A stretch of 64,000 nucleotides of DNA from Chionis minor (lineage: Eukaryota > Chordata > Aves > Charadriiformes > Chionididae), in assembly GCA_013398295.1 (NCBI GenBank), contig VZSF01001349.1, positions 1,196,182-1,260,181 of the forward strand. The letters run 5' to 3'. This document shows, piece by piece, positions 1 through 12,658 of this stretch. The notes under the pieces were generated by a model. It saw only the letters and a list, made by a program, of their open reading frames with translations, had not been told where the DNA came from and did not search any database. Position 1 is the stretch's first letter. Each line of letters begins with the position of its first letter. Position numbers and translations under genes: made by a program.

Positions 1-1848
1 CCGAGGTGCAAATCCACAAATGTATTTAGACATCTCACTCCTGCCTATGGGTGTTGCTTGCAACCAGGTGTGTCTGCTTCTATTTTCTTATGTAGTTCTG
101 TGCATACCTGCATGAAATAGTTTCTCAGAATCTGTCTTCATGGGAGTTTGTAGTTGCTTTGCAGGAGTTAGGTATCAAAATACTTGTGTGTCATCTACCT
201 GAAGTCTTACAATATTTAACAGGATCTTAAACAGGGTGATGGAGAAGTTCTTCCAAGGTGACTCATTTTATTGGTCCAATATGACCAACCTGACTAGCAA
301 ATACTCTCCATTTCTCTTCAAATAATGGTAATACATAGTCTCATATAGAGAGTTATATTCTCTGTAACTATATTCTCAATTAATCTTGTTTAATGTTTTT
401 TTTATAAAGTAATAATAAGCTTAGTTAATTGGAAAAAATCTGCTGCCTTTTATTTAAAAATAATCAATGCACAGTATTATGGGAACTGCATGTGTTTGAA
501 TTCTGAATTATATTGGATATAGCCAATTTTCACTTTTTTTTTCCTTAATGTTTATGGTAAAAGTTTAGGTGTAATTCATCATCATAGAGCCCAGGTTTGA
601 AATCCTAATGAAAATGCATTTGTAAGTCCTTTTGAGCTAAATTCAATTTTATTTTTTTTTTAAATGTAATATTAATTTATCTCTGTGAATTTAAATAATG
701 AGTGAAATTGAAAGGGGAAAAAAGTTAAGTCTTGCACCAATTCAGTTTTAGAGAAAGTGAAGGAAGGTATATCACATTTTGTTTCCCCAAGGGTCTTTGG
801 TAACATGTTTCCACGATGTGCTGTATTTTGATATAATGTGCTTTGGAGCAACTTAAAACTATGCGAGTATAGAGAGCTACCTGCAGGATGAGGCTCCTAA
901 TTCATTTCAAGTGAGCATACTTACTTACGGGGCAGTCTGTGAAGAACCCACCGTTAAAAAATAAGTGTAAAATCCAAATTCGTATATTGGAGAAGACATA
1001 AGAAATTGTTCAGGAAGTCAATTTTACTAAAACTAGTTTTAAGTACTCAGAACAGGAAACCATTTACCGTGGACGTTAGATCTTTCTAATGACTGTCTAA
1101 CTAGAAACAGGCCATCTTAATTCTCAGCCCCAAGCAAGTACAAATGGCCTTGCTTCCAGACTTCATTACAATATTTATTGCGATTTGGATGGAAGACTTT
1201 TGACACCGTAGTCATAAAAATTACAGGGGACCACTTATCTGAGTTTGATATGAGACAGAACGTAGACCTGAAAGTTCCAGTCTCCAGCAGGCTTTAACAT
1301 TACTCTTTAATGGGTTTGATGGCTAAAGGCCTCTCCAGTTCAAAAGTTAGTGGTGGTCCAGTAAACTTCCTTCAATGTATAATTTTTCCTCTCTTCTGAA
1401 AAAAACTGAATGTGTATTGTTCCGATTGACAGCAAGAGATGTGTAGCTGAATCTAGGCATAAGTGAGCAGGCAGTGAGTACAGTTTGTAATTTCAGTTTA
1501 AAAATGTTTCCAAAATATTTATTACATTTTGTTATTTATTCTCACAAACCGTTGCTGAGTATTATGACTTGTTCTGAAAAACGGAATGACAATTGTTCTT
1601 TCATTAGCTTTAGAGGTTCCTAAATTTGTACTCTCTTTAGACATGACCATAATACTTGCTCTTGTAGGACTTACGTATGGTGAAGTCTATCCAAGTAACA
1701 AATAAAATAAAAAAAAATAAAAATAATACTGTTCTGACCATAACACTTTATTTGACAACTTCCAATCAAAAGTGATCTAAGAAAAACTAATATATGCTTA
1801 TGTTAATATATGTTCTTCTTTTCCAGTTCATCTTGCTTCAGATGCTTC

Positions 1849-1870
1849 AGAACACACGTATGTGTGTTCT
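1849..1870. repeat. Short perfect inverted repeat
   Basis: Two 9-base arms (1849-1857 and 1862-1870) are exact reverse complements separated by four bases, and both are CA/TG-rich. The acceptor-like tttccag at about 1821-1826 lies just upstream. The arm is too short for a microRNA precursor. It is recorded as local structure only. Confidence 0.6.
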
Positions 1871-3734
1871 TTTTGTACGTGTACATGTAATAGTAACGGC
1901 AAAGTCAGTTTTTAGTCAGTTTTTTAATACATGTAGGCTCTACCTGGAATGCTGTAAGTGATGGCAAATTGTTTCCATTCTGCTGGTTTTAAGGAGTCAA
2001 AGGTATCATAAACCAAGAGGATGTTACTTTCAAAGCTCTCGTACACAGAATATTTTCAATTTTGGCTTCTAGGCATCCTCATTTTCTTTCTGTGTACCTC
2101 AAGATGCACGTGTTATGGATAAATACATTCTTTTAAATACCTGGACTACTTAGACCAATGCATGTTTATGATCTTTAGCTGCTGCCATGAATATCTCTGA
2201 GAGTTGCCGTAATGCTGCATGCAATGCAAACGGAGAGAAAATACTCTCGACAGCCCTGAGTTTTTCCTTTCTGTAACCATCCCTTTTTTTTTTTGTACAA
2301 GAAGAGAGCTGTTTGTAGTGGTTTGCACACCATTTGGCTCACATTTGGCTATAGATATATTAACTGCTACTTTCTAAGGCATCCTAAAATTTTGAAATTT
2401 TGATAAAATTGAGAAGCATACTCCCTAGGTTTCAAATTCAGATTCATGAGTGTTATTTGGGAAATTATAGGAAATTGGGACCACCTACAGCACCATTTAC
2501 AAGGATCTGCCAGAACGTAATTTTCTGTACTACAGATACTTTATAATTTTCAGACAAGACTGATCTTTTTTACACAATGCGATAATTAAAGAAGTTGAAC
2601 AGGAAATGACGAACCATTTCTTTCATCTTTATAATTTTGAAACTCGCATTAATGTGTTTTTAACAAGTGTGTGGAAAAAAAAAAGTTTTCTCAGGTAACT
2701 TGTCTGCAGTTCTCATCTATACTACAAATTCTGAAAGGTTTTAACAAATAGCTCTATTAAACTTCCATGGGAACATTTTCGTAAGTTAAAATTTTTCATA
2801 TTTATACACGTACACCAGGTCTTGCATGAAATACTGTACGAAGTGAAGACATGATGCTTCATGGTACTTGTGTCATACCTGGTCAGCAGCGCAAATGATG
2901 ATTTAGTTAAAATTCACTTATATGAGAATTAGGACAGCCGTGTGTCATTTAAAATACAACAATACGTTACTTTGGCCTATTGTATGTTCTATTTCAAGCT
3001 GGGTTTATACTGACTGAGAATAGAGGTGATATCTGCTCAATATTCTACTGGCACCAGTGTTGAAAATATTAAAAAGAGGAAGGCTGCTCTAAGCACTCTG
3101 CTTTTCTACTGCTGTGGGCTATTCTGTTGGGCTGCTTTGCCCCGGTTATATTGCTCCTCACACCACAAGCTGGTAGTTCTAGTCACCTTTCTATGAAGAA
3201 ACGGGGAAAAAATCCTTGTTATTGGGGTAGCTCAAAAAGCAATAAACCTTTGATAAACTATAATGTCAGTAGAGAAAGCCCAAATGATTATGATAGTAGT
3301 AAGCAATGAATTAACTTTCCTTTTCTTGTGTTTTCTCTCACATTTTCCTACGTCTCCTTATTGCTTCCTGTCTTTAGGTAAAGAGTTCAAGAAGACGTTG
3401 CTTATGCCTAAGCAACATTAATGGTAATTTAACATGAGTCAATTGGGGACTATTCGTTCAATCGGTTTCAGAGAAATGTTTTGTTTAAGTGCCCAGACTC
3501 TAAAAGCAATACACTTACTGTTCATGTCTAAATTCAAATTAATGTTTTTCGTTATTAAGATGACCTGTAGTACTAACCACTACAAACTTGGTTAGGAGCA
3601 TATGTGATCAATTTCTAGTTTAAGGCTGTAAGCAGGATATGTTCCACGTATACATAGGACAATAAATATTTATTCACTTATACAAATAGCGATTCAATAG
3701 CAGAGCCAGAACGCTATGAGCACTGGTGTGCTGA

Positions 3735-3863
3735 GGTGAAAAGTTTAAAGTTAATTTTTTTGACCATACCGGATTAGTACCACACAGTTTGGGGCTGTCG
3801 GATTTGGTGTTTGACATTGATCCATCTCGAGTTTATTCAAACGTGTTTTATGCTGATCGATAA
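3735..3863 (+). other. CpG-bearing open segment, possible exon fragment
   Basis: This is an open frame of 42 codons plus a stop. Its C-terminal part reads like a soluble protein, for example LSDLVFDIDPSRVYSNVFYA. Six CpGs fall within about 100 bases of otherwise CpG-poor DNA, which can mark coding or recently methylation-protected sequence. Against a gene: the only AG near the start of the acidic part (3786-3787) lacks a pyrimidine tract, and no family is recognised. A chance open frame is the simpler explanation. Confidence 0.12.
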
Positions 3864-6368
3864 CGCAGTGACCAGTTTTAGGTTATTGAACAGTGGAAAC
3901 TGAATTATTTCATAGTTAATCTCTGCAGGGGAGCCCTTGCTGTTTGTTTAGTCAAATTCCTGAGTTAATTCTCATCTTAAAAACAAACTAGCTAGGCAGT
4001 TGATATTATGTAAACTGGGCCCAGTCTGTATTCCATAAGCGTCTTTGGAAGCTTGTTGTACTTCATTTATACTCTGAATTTGATGTTTACATATCCCAAA
4101 TGTGCTGTTTTGCTGTTTCTGTTTTTTAGATCTATCACAAATGCCTTAACCTTACTTACCAAGCATTTTGTTTAATCACTAAAGCTGATTTTTATTTCTG
4201 AATATAAGGAGCTCTCATGTAGTGTTTTCTTTTAATAGATCTCAGGCTGCTCTATAAAGGAAAGTACGTATTCTTTCTTCTTCCATGTGGAGCAATCGAA
4301 GGGAGAGGAAGTGGTATTAAAGGAATTTGGGAGTAGAGCTGAGATCTAATTAATTCACATAGTTAAATTAGGAACTTAGACATACTGTAGGAAGTTTAAT
4401 TAGTGGCAAGAAATGCTCTTTAAAGTGGGCATAAACAAGATAGGTATTTCAACCAAGTTAAATACGCTTACGGTGATTTTGATAAACCCATTGCTTCGCA
4501 TCAATTGTAGGCAAGGTCTGGAAGTTCTGAGATTGACATAAAGAGTCTAAGCTGGTGTAATTTATAGTTTTAGTAGGAAATAAGGTCACATGGTGTCTAA
4601 AGTAGAGAATTGTTTTGTTCAGAAATAGGCAGTAAAGTCAACAATGTAGTTTTTCTTGAAATAAATCTACTAATTTGGCTTGACTGGGATTTTAAAACTT
4701 AATATTCAGATTACTGTGCTTTGGACTGCTCTGCTCATTCTTCTTTCCTCTAAATGTGAGTTAGAGAAGCATTCAAGAATTTGTCACTAAAGAAATATTT
4801 TCATCAAGTTAATTTACAATTAATGGTGACATTTTATCACATTGGCCATATCTGTTATTACAGTCAGCAACAGGACTATTATATTTACTTGCTCCAAGAT
4901 GCCTTTTACTTAATTGGTCAGTAGGATTAAAAACATTCTGATGCAGTGAATGCATTTAATGGCCTCACACCTCACTTCCCATAAAGCTGTATTTCTATTC
5001 CTGTTCTGCATGTTTTTAAAGCACTCACCCAGCAATTTACTGATGTAACCAATTAGACTACAAAAGAGGTGAGATTTCAGAAGCTGTTGGAGCGTTACTG
5101 GCCCCTTTTAGATCTACAGCAAAGGAAGCTTATTTACAATTTTAATTATTATTACTTTTATATGTTGTTTAAAAGTTTGGTTAAAATTAATTTCATTTGC
5201 AGTAATTTATTTCAAGATGAGAGTTTAAGTGGAGCTCAGGATGTACACAGATGTTTTGCCTCGAGTTTTTGAGAACTGAATTTCACTCACGCTAACGTTT
5301 GTCTGAAAACAGGAAATAAAGATGTAGATCCTTTCTGTACCTACACGGTAGGAAGATATTTGTTGACGAAATAGTCAGCTAGATGACATATTTGGGTTTG
5401 GTTTATTTAATTCCAGTGGCCGTTTTTAGTTTTTTATTGATTACTGATTATCAGCTTCTTGAAGTAAATGTGAATGTCACTTACGTTGAAATCTTCCAGT
5501 ATCTCTTTCAGCTATAGCACGTTTTAAAATGTCTAAAGGCAACAGAATGTATTAGCAGTGTCACCCCAAAAAATAAGCGAGGGAAACTCCAGTTCCCAAA
5601 AATGACAGTCTCTTCTCTCCAGGCTTTGCATTTGTAAGAGATTTTACCTTTGACTAGTTCAGTCCCATTCTTCAGTTTTCGTGAAGTACTGTGAAGTACC
5701 TGCTGTTTTATAGAATGAGCATTATAATAGTGTTTGTAATTAACGGCTAGATAAGTGACAGAGCAAAATCTTCATGGTGCTTATGTATCACTGCTGAGAT
5801 ACAGTCATTGCCATGTACCTTTCTTTAGGTACATTATTGTTGCGTTGTGTAATCTTCCACGTAAATTAGAATTTCTTGGAGATGGGAGGTATGTTTTTAG
5901 CGATATATTTCACTCCACGTTTTGGTCTGCACAGTTCTCACGTATATCTTAATTTTGCAATAAACTGTAGCCCTCTTTCTTTGCTAAAATAGAAAAATAT
6001 TTCTGGGAACTTATCTGATACATACAAACACCGGCAGAAATGGTTTAATAGCTGTGTTTTTCCCTTGTTGTTTGCATTTAAAATGAAAACTTAGTATTAA
6101 TTACACTTAAGCTGACTCTAGGATTATATTTGAGAAGAATTTTAAGGGCTAACAGAAAAAAAGATCCTTTCTAATAGCCTGGGAAAGCAAAGGAAATGCA
6201 GGTGATTGAGTGATCATATTTCACCAATTCATTGAAAACATTGAATATTATACTATGAAGAAAGTTGTTTTCCCTAAAGAGAATTTTGAATGAAATATGA
6301 ACATTCAATTTCGTGTGCGAACAAATGAACCTGAGATACTCCAAATTATGTGATCTACACCTTCTTAC

Positions 6369-6430
6369 CTTTCTGCTTATTCATTGAAGGTTGTTGATTC
6401 ACAAGGGGGATAAAATCGGGTGGTTTCACA
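6369..6430 (-). other. Candidate minus-strand internal exon, 62 nt
   Basis: Read on the minus strand, a TGCAG acceptor ends at 6431 and an AAAG/GTAAGA donor begins at 6368. The donor is close to consensus. The acceptor has only a weak pyrimidine tract. Of the three frames, one is open throughout and gives VKPPDFIPLVNQQPSMNKQK, ending with one base over; the others contain stops. No family is recognised. Short splice-flanked open segments arise by chance, so this is a weak call. Confidence 0.15.
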
Positions 6431-8712
6431 CTGCAACAGGCTGTTTATTTGTTTAATTTTAACTGACAAATCCTATAAAAAATTTATAACGTTTCATTAA
6501 TAAGAGTAGGCCATAAAGGGTACCTAGTTACAGTCAGAGGTTGATAAAGTTTCTGATTCCTGAGCAGACAGCTGTCTCTCCTGCTACGCCTGCAGCACTT
6601 CATTATCTCCCACGCTGTTTGGTCAGTATCAAAGGCATCACCTTAGTTAAATTATGCACAACTGACGTTGTGTTAACTACCAATTCTGTTTTCAGCAAGG
6701 GTATAACTGGGATGTTAGTAGTGACTTTCTGTGGAGCTCTCAGAATGGGCTACAGGCAGAATTCCCTTAATTGGTTGTATATTTTGTTTCTAGTTAACAT
6801 GGAGCGTGTATTACAGGCGGATGCTGTGCTTCATCTGGCTTGTGCGTCTCTGGTCTTGCTCTGTGCATTGCATTTGCGTCACGTACTTTTCTTTCAGATC
6901 GCGTGAAACACGTAGTGACGTTTCAATGGGAGAGAGTGAAAACAAGTGTAATATTAGCAAGAATTTTAAAAAAAATACGTGTTTTTAAAAGGTGTGGGTT
7001 TGGGTAGGTACAAAACATGCAACATCTTTCCGCCATGTAAAGAGGTCTCCTATCTGCAGAATTGTCTCCTTTGGTCAGCTGGTTCTAAACGCAGCCATCT
7101 TTTCAATGCTATTGCTTATACTGAAAGCTCTCTGGCTGCTCCCCAGGTCTGCCTTTCTTCTGATGTGCTTTCTATCAAATACCGTTGTGTGAAGGCCAGT
7201 AATATTTCAGTTGTTAATGTAGCCGAAGTCCGGTATAGACAAAATTGCCATTTAATGGGCTGAGACTGCAGATAGTCTTTTCTTAGTCCCGAGTTCTGAA
7301 GCATGTCTTAAAAAGTTACCCTGACAGGCTTTAAGAATCCGTATAGTGTTTATTGTTCTTAAAGATGAAAGATCACTTTGTACTTGTATTATTTTATATA
7401 GAAGGTTTTTGTTGTTGTCATTTTGTTTACTTCTGTCATTTGCTGCGGGCCAGTGTTGAGCGAGGATGTTGTGCCTGGGTGACATGGGTTGTGGTCTGTG
7501 TTGTGATCTGGATGAGTAAGACAGTTTCCTTATTGACAGTATTAAGAAGGTGTTCTCCTCTGTGTGCCATACATCATATTTTTCCCGTCAGACCCCTACC
7601 AAGTTTTGTGTCATTTTGTATCGTTCCTGTCAATTTTAGGTGTCTGTAATTGGAAGGTGTTGATCAAAGTGTTCATGCAGGAACCCAAACAGATGCTTTA
7701 TTATGCCTTTTATTATAACTAATACCAATCAAGATCATCACCAAAATGTGCTAGCCCCTTCATAAAAAAAGAAAAAAAAAATGTGGAGAGAAGGCTAATT
7801 TTGTAAATACGAATGTTTTTTGAGAGTGAATCAATATTTTTAAGCCTGTGATTAACTACATATTTTCTCAAGCCATATATACTTACTTGTATATTGTGTC
7901 TGTACAATACGTTGCCGTGGTAAACAGCCTAGTCTTCAAGAGAATTTTTTCTCGAGTTAGGTCATAAGCCAACAGTCTGACTTCTGAAAATGTGCCAAAT
8001 TCAAAGAATAAATGTCATCTCTGATGTGATAGTTAAGGTCTGTCATGATGCAGAAACCTGTAAGTAGTGATTCAGTTCCGTGTTTTCTTTTCTTTTCATT
8101 CTCCAAACAGCCTCTGTTTCTAGTGGCAGATTTAATGGTATGATTTACAGCTCTAAAAGACCTTTATCAGGGCCAGAAAAATGACAAACAATAAATATAT
8201 GGAGCATTATGTTAACAGCCACCACACAATACCTTGTCAGTTACAGCTTGATAGTGATACATTTTAATTTTGTCTTTCATAAAAAATCTTGGCATGTATG
8301 CCTCATTTGAACACAGACTTTGGAAGTCAAGTGTGTCATCCAACCATGCAGTTTATCACCCTCTGTATTTTTTGTCCTTTTCACTTAATGTCATCTCTAT
8401 GGCAACAGGCATCGCCCTGGAAATCATTTTCAAAACAGCTTATTTGTTTGAGGGGGACTGACTGAAGTTCAAAGATGTTTGGTTTAGAGGAGCAGGTTTA
8501 GTTTATGTTTAATAATAATTCTGAAGAGTTTCATGTAAGCAGTACCAAACTGAGGCTACAGAGAGCGAGCTTAGGAAGATATCCTTGCTAATAAACTTAC
8601 TGTTTTCACACGCTGCAGAAACTAACAGTAAGAGCAATTTGACCTTTAAACTTTCATTTACCCCAAAATAGATATCCCTCTGAATAGATTAACATACAGG
8701 GGTCTTTTACAG

Positions 8713-8844
8713 ACAGAATCTGGAGCCATTGGAATTGTGCTGGCAGACTGTTACAAGAGCTACTACGTACCTCCGAAAGGAACGGAATTCAGTCCTTCCG
8801 GAATTCCGTACGTGGTCCCTGACCAGAAGTTTACTAAGAGCTAA
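8713..8844 (+). CDS. Candidate 3'-terminal coding exon, 43 codons plus stop
   Basis: An acceptor (tcttttacag, ending at 8712) with a plausible branch-point A about 20-25 bases upstream is followed by 43 open codons and TAA at 8842-8844. If the first base is codon position 1, the peptide starts TESGAIGIVLADCYKSYYVP and ends YVVPDQKFTKS. Third codon positions are roughly half G or C although the surroundings are AT-rich. The second half carries a cluster of CpGs, and the residue mix (G, P, Y, D, K) is not what random AT-rich DNA gives. No donor is seen at its end, which fits a last exon. A small Tyr/Pro-rich C-terminus is all that can be described; I do not recognise the protein. No upstream exon is identified with confidence. 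This is the best coding candidate in the window, but a chance open frame cannot be excluded without a homology or RNA test. Confidence 0.42.
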   Translation, partial: TESGAIGIVLADCYKSYYVPPKGTEFSPSGIPYVVPDQKFTKS

Positions 8845-9211
8845 GTACAGAGGAAGGATTTTCAGTTTGGTCCGTTTTGCTGAAGAATGTGGTTAGGGTT
8901 TGACGCGGTGTTCCTTATTTTGACTGGTATGGATCCAAATGTGTATTTCGACGGAAACCATCGATACAAGTCATAGCAAAAGTGACCCTTTGATGGAGCC
9001 TGTTTGAATCTGCCAGTGGCTGCATTTAGTTGTCACGAGTTAAAATCCTAGCTGGATGATACCAACAGTGTTTAATTTTTTACATATAAATAGCACACAT
9101 TGCAGTCTTTTAAATGCCATGAATATTTAACTGGGTGAATCCTGCAAAGAGCATCTGCAAATGTGCAGCACCTACAAAGATTTAGAGACCAAGGTGTTTT
9201 CAGAAAATAAA
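8845..9211 (+). other. Possible 3' UTR of the 8713 exon with AATAAA at 9206-9211
   Basis: Sequence after the TAA at 8842 stays moderately CpG-containing for about 200 bases and then becomes AT-rich. An AATAAA hexamer lies at 9206-9211, a reasonable place for a short 3' UTR. No GU-rich element was scored. The call depends on the exon being real. Confidence 0.22.
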
Positions 9212-9246
9212 GGTTTTGAAATATATTTTGAAATATATTTTGAAAG
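9212..9246 (+). repeat. Tandem duplication of a 12-base AT-rich unit
   Basis: The unit ttttgaaatata occurs twice in a row from 9214, followed by a partial third copy. The number of copies in one read frame gives a repeated FQNI motif on the minus strand, which explains the spurious 80-codon frame there. It is a simple local expansion. Confidence 0.8.
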
Positions 9247-9654
9247 CAACAGCGGTTTTTAGAAATTAGTAAGTAAAAGACAGCGTGTGATTGGAAGATC
9301 AGCAAGTCAGTCACACTGATTTGTGTAATACTTGCTGAACTTCACAACTTACTTCTAGAGTAACACTGTTTTTACCAGACAAGGGTTGTATCATGCCAGG
9401 CTTGGAGCCACCTACTTATCCACATTTTGTAGAAAACAGAATGTCACCAACTGTTCCAAGCCACAGATTGAGGTGGAGGTAAAGGCGGAGAGGCCTTCGT
9501 GCTTTTAAATGCTCTTCTCCCTAAAAGCCTCCGACTTTAAGTAGAATTCTTAAGACAATTTTAAGGACAGATAAATAGGTTCTTGCCTCTGAATTCTGCT
9601 TTATTTCCCATCTTCTTTGGTGTAGTGCTGTGAAGCAAAGTTAATTAGGATCAT

Positions 9655-9722
9655 AATTGTTGGGTTTGTTGTGGGTTTTTTGTTGTTGGTTTGGTGTGGG
9701 TTTTGGGGGTTTTTTACAGGAG
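9655..9722 (+). repeat. G/T-rich low-complexity tract
   Basis: Alternating runs of G2-5 and T2-6 occupy this stretch with almost no A or C. Similar tracts occur at 48721-48809 and 51446-51597. Such tracts are common in bird genomes and are one reason for suspecting an avian source. Confidence 0.8.
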
Positions 9723-12371
9723 GTAATTTTGCGAGTATAAGGCTCTTGGTTTAGACTATATCCTAACTCTGAACATAGAAATAGATGTGATTTTTAGTTG
9801 AATTCTATAAAACAGTAGATGAATAATTATATTGCTTTTTATTACATGTATAGTAAACATTTTGTTCACTTTAAGGTAAATTACACTGTTTTCTCTCAGA
9901 CTTCTCTGAAACGATGAGTTTAGTTGCATATATGATTTTTACTATTTCAAACTAATTTGTTTGTAAAACCTCTTTAGGGAAATTACATCTTAAGCATAGA
10001 TAGGGTGGCTTTCTGTTTGCTTTAAGTAAAGTGTTAGTGAACATATGACGGGTTTGCTGTATGTTTAGCAGTTATGGGAAAACCTTAATTTTTTAAAATC
10101 CTTTTTCTTTCGCTGTGATTCTTTGCAGCGCACAGGGCAGTCCAATGTGAGCAATGTTTGCCATCTGCAATTTAACACCGAAGTCTTGTAAAGTATCATG
10201 TGGGCACAGGTTATGCATGGTTATGAGCACCTGAAGTAACCATTAAATCAGCCCCCAAACTTCTAAATGTTATATTAAAATTTATATATATTAAAAAAAC
10301 CCTAAGAAATTAAAACCCAATTTCATTATCGATATCTGTTCACAGGCTTCAATAATTAAATAATGTTTTTTTTAAAAAGCAAACTAAGACAGCTACATGC
10401 ATATGTTTGTTTCATTGATACTCTGTACTGGAAAAGGTGCAGCAGAAAAATTAGTCTTCAAAACTCATTCTTAGTGATGGTGCTCAAAGACTGAGAGGAA
10501 GGGAGTCCAGAATTCTCCCTCCAGTACCGAGCAGGTAAGCGCTCACAAAAACATGCACACATTTCCAGTTCTTAGCACCTGGTAAAAGGAACGTTCCTTC
10601 AAAACCATCCAGTGCATGAATTGAGGAAAAGAGCAGATGAAAGAAATTATAGCAACTTTCCACATCATCTGGGCTGATGGCTGTTACCGCTAGCAGCTTG
10701 CTGTGGAGAACTGTTGCAAAAAGGGGATTATATGGAAAATGGACTAGTGAAAGATAGGGGATAAAAAGCAACCCCAAGGGAAGACCTCCTTTTTGGTATT
10801 TTGCCATTACATCAACTAATAGAGTTTAGTGGTTTCCTTCCTTCACCGTAAACAGACACACACGCATAAACACACATGCATATTCAGACTTCTAAAGGAG
10901 GGGGAGGAGAAGTAACAGTTTTCTTTGCAATAATTCAGAGCATATGGTAAAAAAATATTGTTTGTTATAGCTCATGGGCTTATGATGTTTGAATTAAAAT
11001 AGATTTTCCTAAATAAAAATAGTCTTTATGACATATGGCTATTAAAATGGTACCATTCCGTTTCTCAGCATTGTTAAAAAGTAATGTTTTTAAAATGTTT
11101 TATACCACCTTGGATTTTTGGCTGGCATTCAATAGAATTGAAACTTGCCATTCAGAAATAACAAAAAATAAAAAAATACAAAACCCCCAGCATAGATAAT
11201 AGGGGGATATCTCCATAGCCCAATTACAGCTTCTCACTATTTCCATTCTGAGGATTTTTCTACTTCCTTTATGATTTCTTAGAGGCTTTTCTCTTTTTTT
11301 CCCCCTTTTTTTTAGTTTCTCTTTGCATAAAAATTTTAACTCAGTACTTGAAAAAAAGAAAAATCAGCGAAGAATAGCTGGTTGTGAAATGATGCCAGGG
11401 AGTGTTCTTGATGATGTCAACTCTCGTTAAAATTGAGCAGATTGTTTCCACAGCAAGCATCCAACAAAGCAGAAACCAGGTGCTTTCCTACTTTGCACTC
11501 ACCTCTCCTTTTTCACTTCCAAGTTTGATTTTATTTTCCCTTGAAAAATTAATTATTCCTTCATTAATTGGGGGAATACAAAAGAACTGGATAAGTACTC
11601 TAATCTTGCTACGCACTTAAGAGTAAATAAAAAGAGTTCTATAAAATTTTGTGTCCCTGTAAACAACAGTATGTGCTGTAAAAGTAAAATAAATAATGAA
11701 TATAACCTCTTTCAGTGTTCTCAGGGCCAGAGGTTCAGATGGGCTGAAAATCTGAAGTTCCCGCTGATTTTTAATGTGTTGAATGTGAAGTGTTTCTGCT
11801 AAGCAGATGCAGCTTTTAAATTTTTCTACGAATCAAGTTTTTTCTATTCAATTTATTTTCTCTTTATAAGAAGAGTATTAAACATAATAATTGATTTTAT
11901 AGCTTTAGTTGAATGATGAGGAGATACTTCATCTTGCATTTTATATGCAACGTGCACATAGACAAAATTTTAATGCTTTGCAGTCTTAGCCCTGCTAACA
12001 GTGAAATTGAAACGGTACAGGAAAAAAAAGCTGGTATACTTTTTATAAAAAAATCTTGACGTTTGCATTTGTTATGCTGGGACACAACGGAAGATGCCAG
12101 CTAGACGCTGTAATGCTTGTGAAATGTTATGTTATTAGAATAAGGCAGAAAAAAAGAATGGATGTTAGGATCAACAGGTAGTCATGAATCCTCCTTCGTT
12201 TCACTAATTGAACACCACCACCTCCTTTCCTGGTGAAAATTTATCAGCGCAGGAGTGCTGAGCCAGTCGTTCACAATCCATGTTTAGCCACCATGCCTAG
12301 GCTCACCTGGTAGTTTAAATCAGCTGAACTGTAGTATGGTAATTTAAATCAGCTGAAAACAGTCAGGTGCC
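9723..12371. other. AT-rich non-coding DNA
   Basis: No supported gene. The stretch contains a CA-rich segment (10855-10880), several A or T runs, and a direct repeat of a 15-base AT-rich motif (tttaaatcagctgaa at about 12314 and 12343). The minus-strand frame at 10484-10807 has no splice context or known domain and is treated as chance. Confidence 0.7.
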
Positions 12372-12421
12372 CTAAAGCTTTGCATTACAGGGGAGTTTTT
12401 TGGATGATGTTTTCTTCCCAG

Positions 12422-12579
12422 TAGCCTTCAGTGTGAGAGCTAGGTGCCCTGGACCAAGCTCAGGGAGAGAAGTTGTTCGTTTCTGTATCTGTTCAGACAG
12501 ATGGAAGCTCGGGTAAAGGGACAGGCTGAGACACTGGCCAGATACAGCCTTGGGAAAACTCTCTGTCTCCATCTGACAG
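12422..12579 (+). other. Candidate spliced exon, 158 nt (non-coding or 5' exon)
   Basis: A strong acceptor (tttcttcccag, ending at 12421) and a near-perfect donor (CAG/GTAAGG at 12579/12580) bracket 158 bases of higher GC than the surroundings. All three frames contain a stop, so it cannot be an internal coding exon. An ATG at about 12500 opens a frame to the donor without a stop, so it could be a first coding exon of a longer transcript, or part of a lncRNA. On the opposite strand an 86-codon frame covers the same DNA (12372-12632). The pairing of good signals at exon-like spacing is suggestive but can occur by chance in 64 kb. Confidence 0.3.
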
Positions 12580-12658
12580 GTAAGGTTTTTGAGTTTCTCA
12601 GGCGTAGGTTTGGCAGGCATATTGGCCTGCATAAAATCTAATGTTCATTCAAATGGAT

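Larger units (their letters stand above)
1..8712. other. AT-rich non-coding DNA (intergenic or intronic)
   Basis: No ORF here exceeds about 120 codons, and none shows a recognisable domain. The stretch holds short T and A runs (for example 654-661 and 7768-7780), an inverted repeat at 1849-1870, and a few short open segments next to acceptor-like sites (1830-1915, 3735-3863, 6369-6430). If the candidate exon at 8713 is real, at least the right end of this block is an intron of that gene. The sequence alone does not separate intron from intergenic DNA. Confidence 0.7.

Noticed and set aside
1624..1700. Short ATG frame after ctctttag followed by an AATAAA-rich stretch, resembling a tiny secreted peptide
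   Set aside because: Only about 20 codons in AT-rich DNA; the AATAAA arises from an A-rich simple sequence. Likely chance.
1827..1916. Cys-rich short frame after ttcttttccag
   Set aside because: The Cys codons come from a TG/CA-rich inverted repeat; no stable length or family.
4139..4210. Minus-strand G/GTAAGTA donor with an upstream TTCAG
   Set aside because: The intervening AT-rich segment has stops in all frames and a poor acceptor context.
6541..6988. Plus-strand frames of 121 and 60 codons with hydrophobic segments and acceptor-like tttcag/ttctag sites
   Set aside because: Two different frames look equally protein-like over the same DNA, no donor is convincing, and no family is recognised. 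T-rich DNA gives hydrophobic peptides by default.
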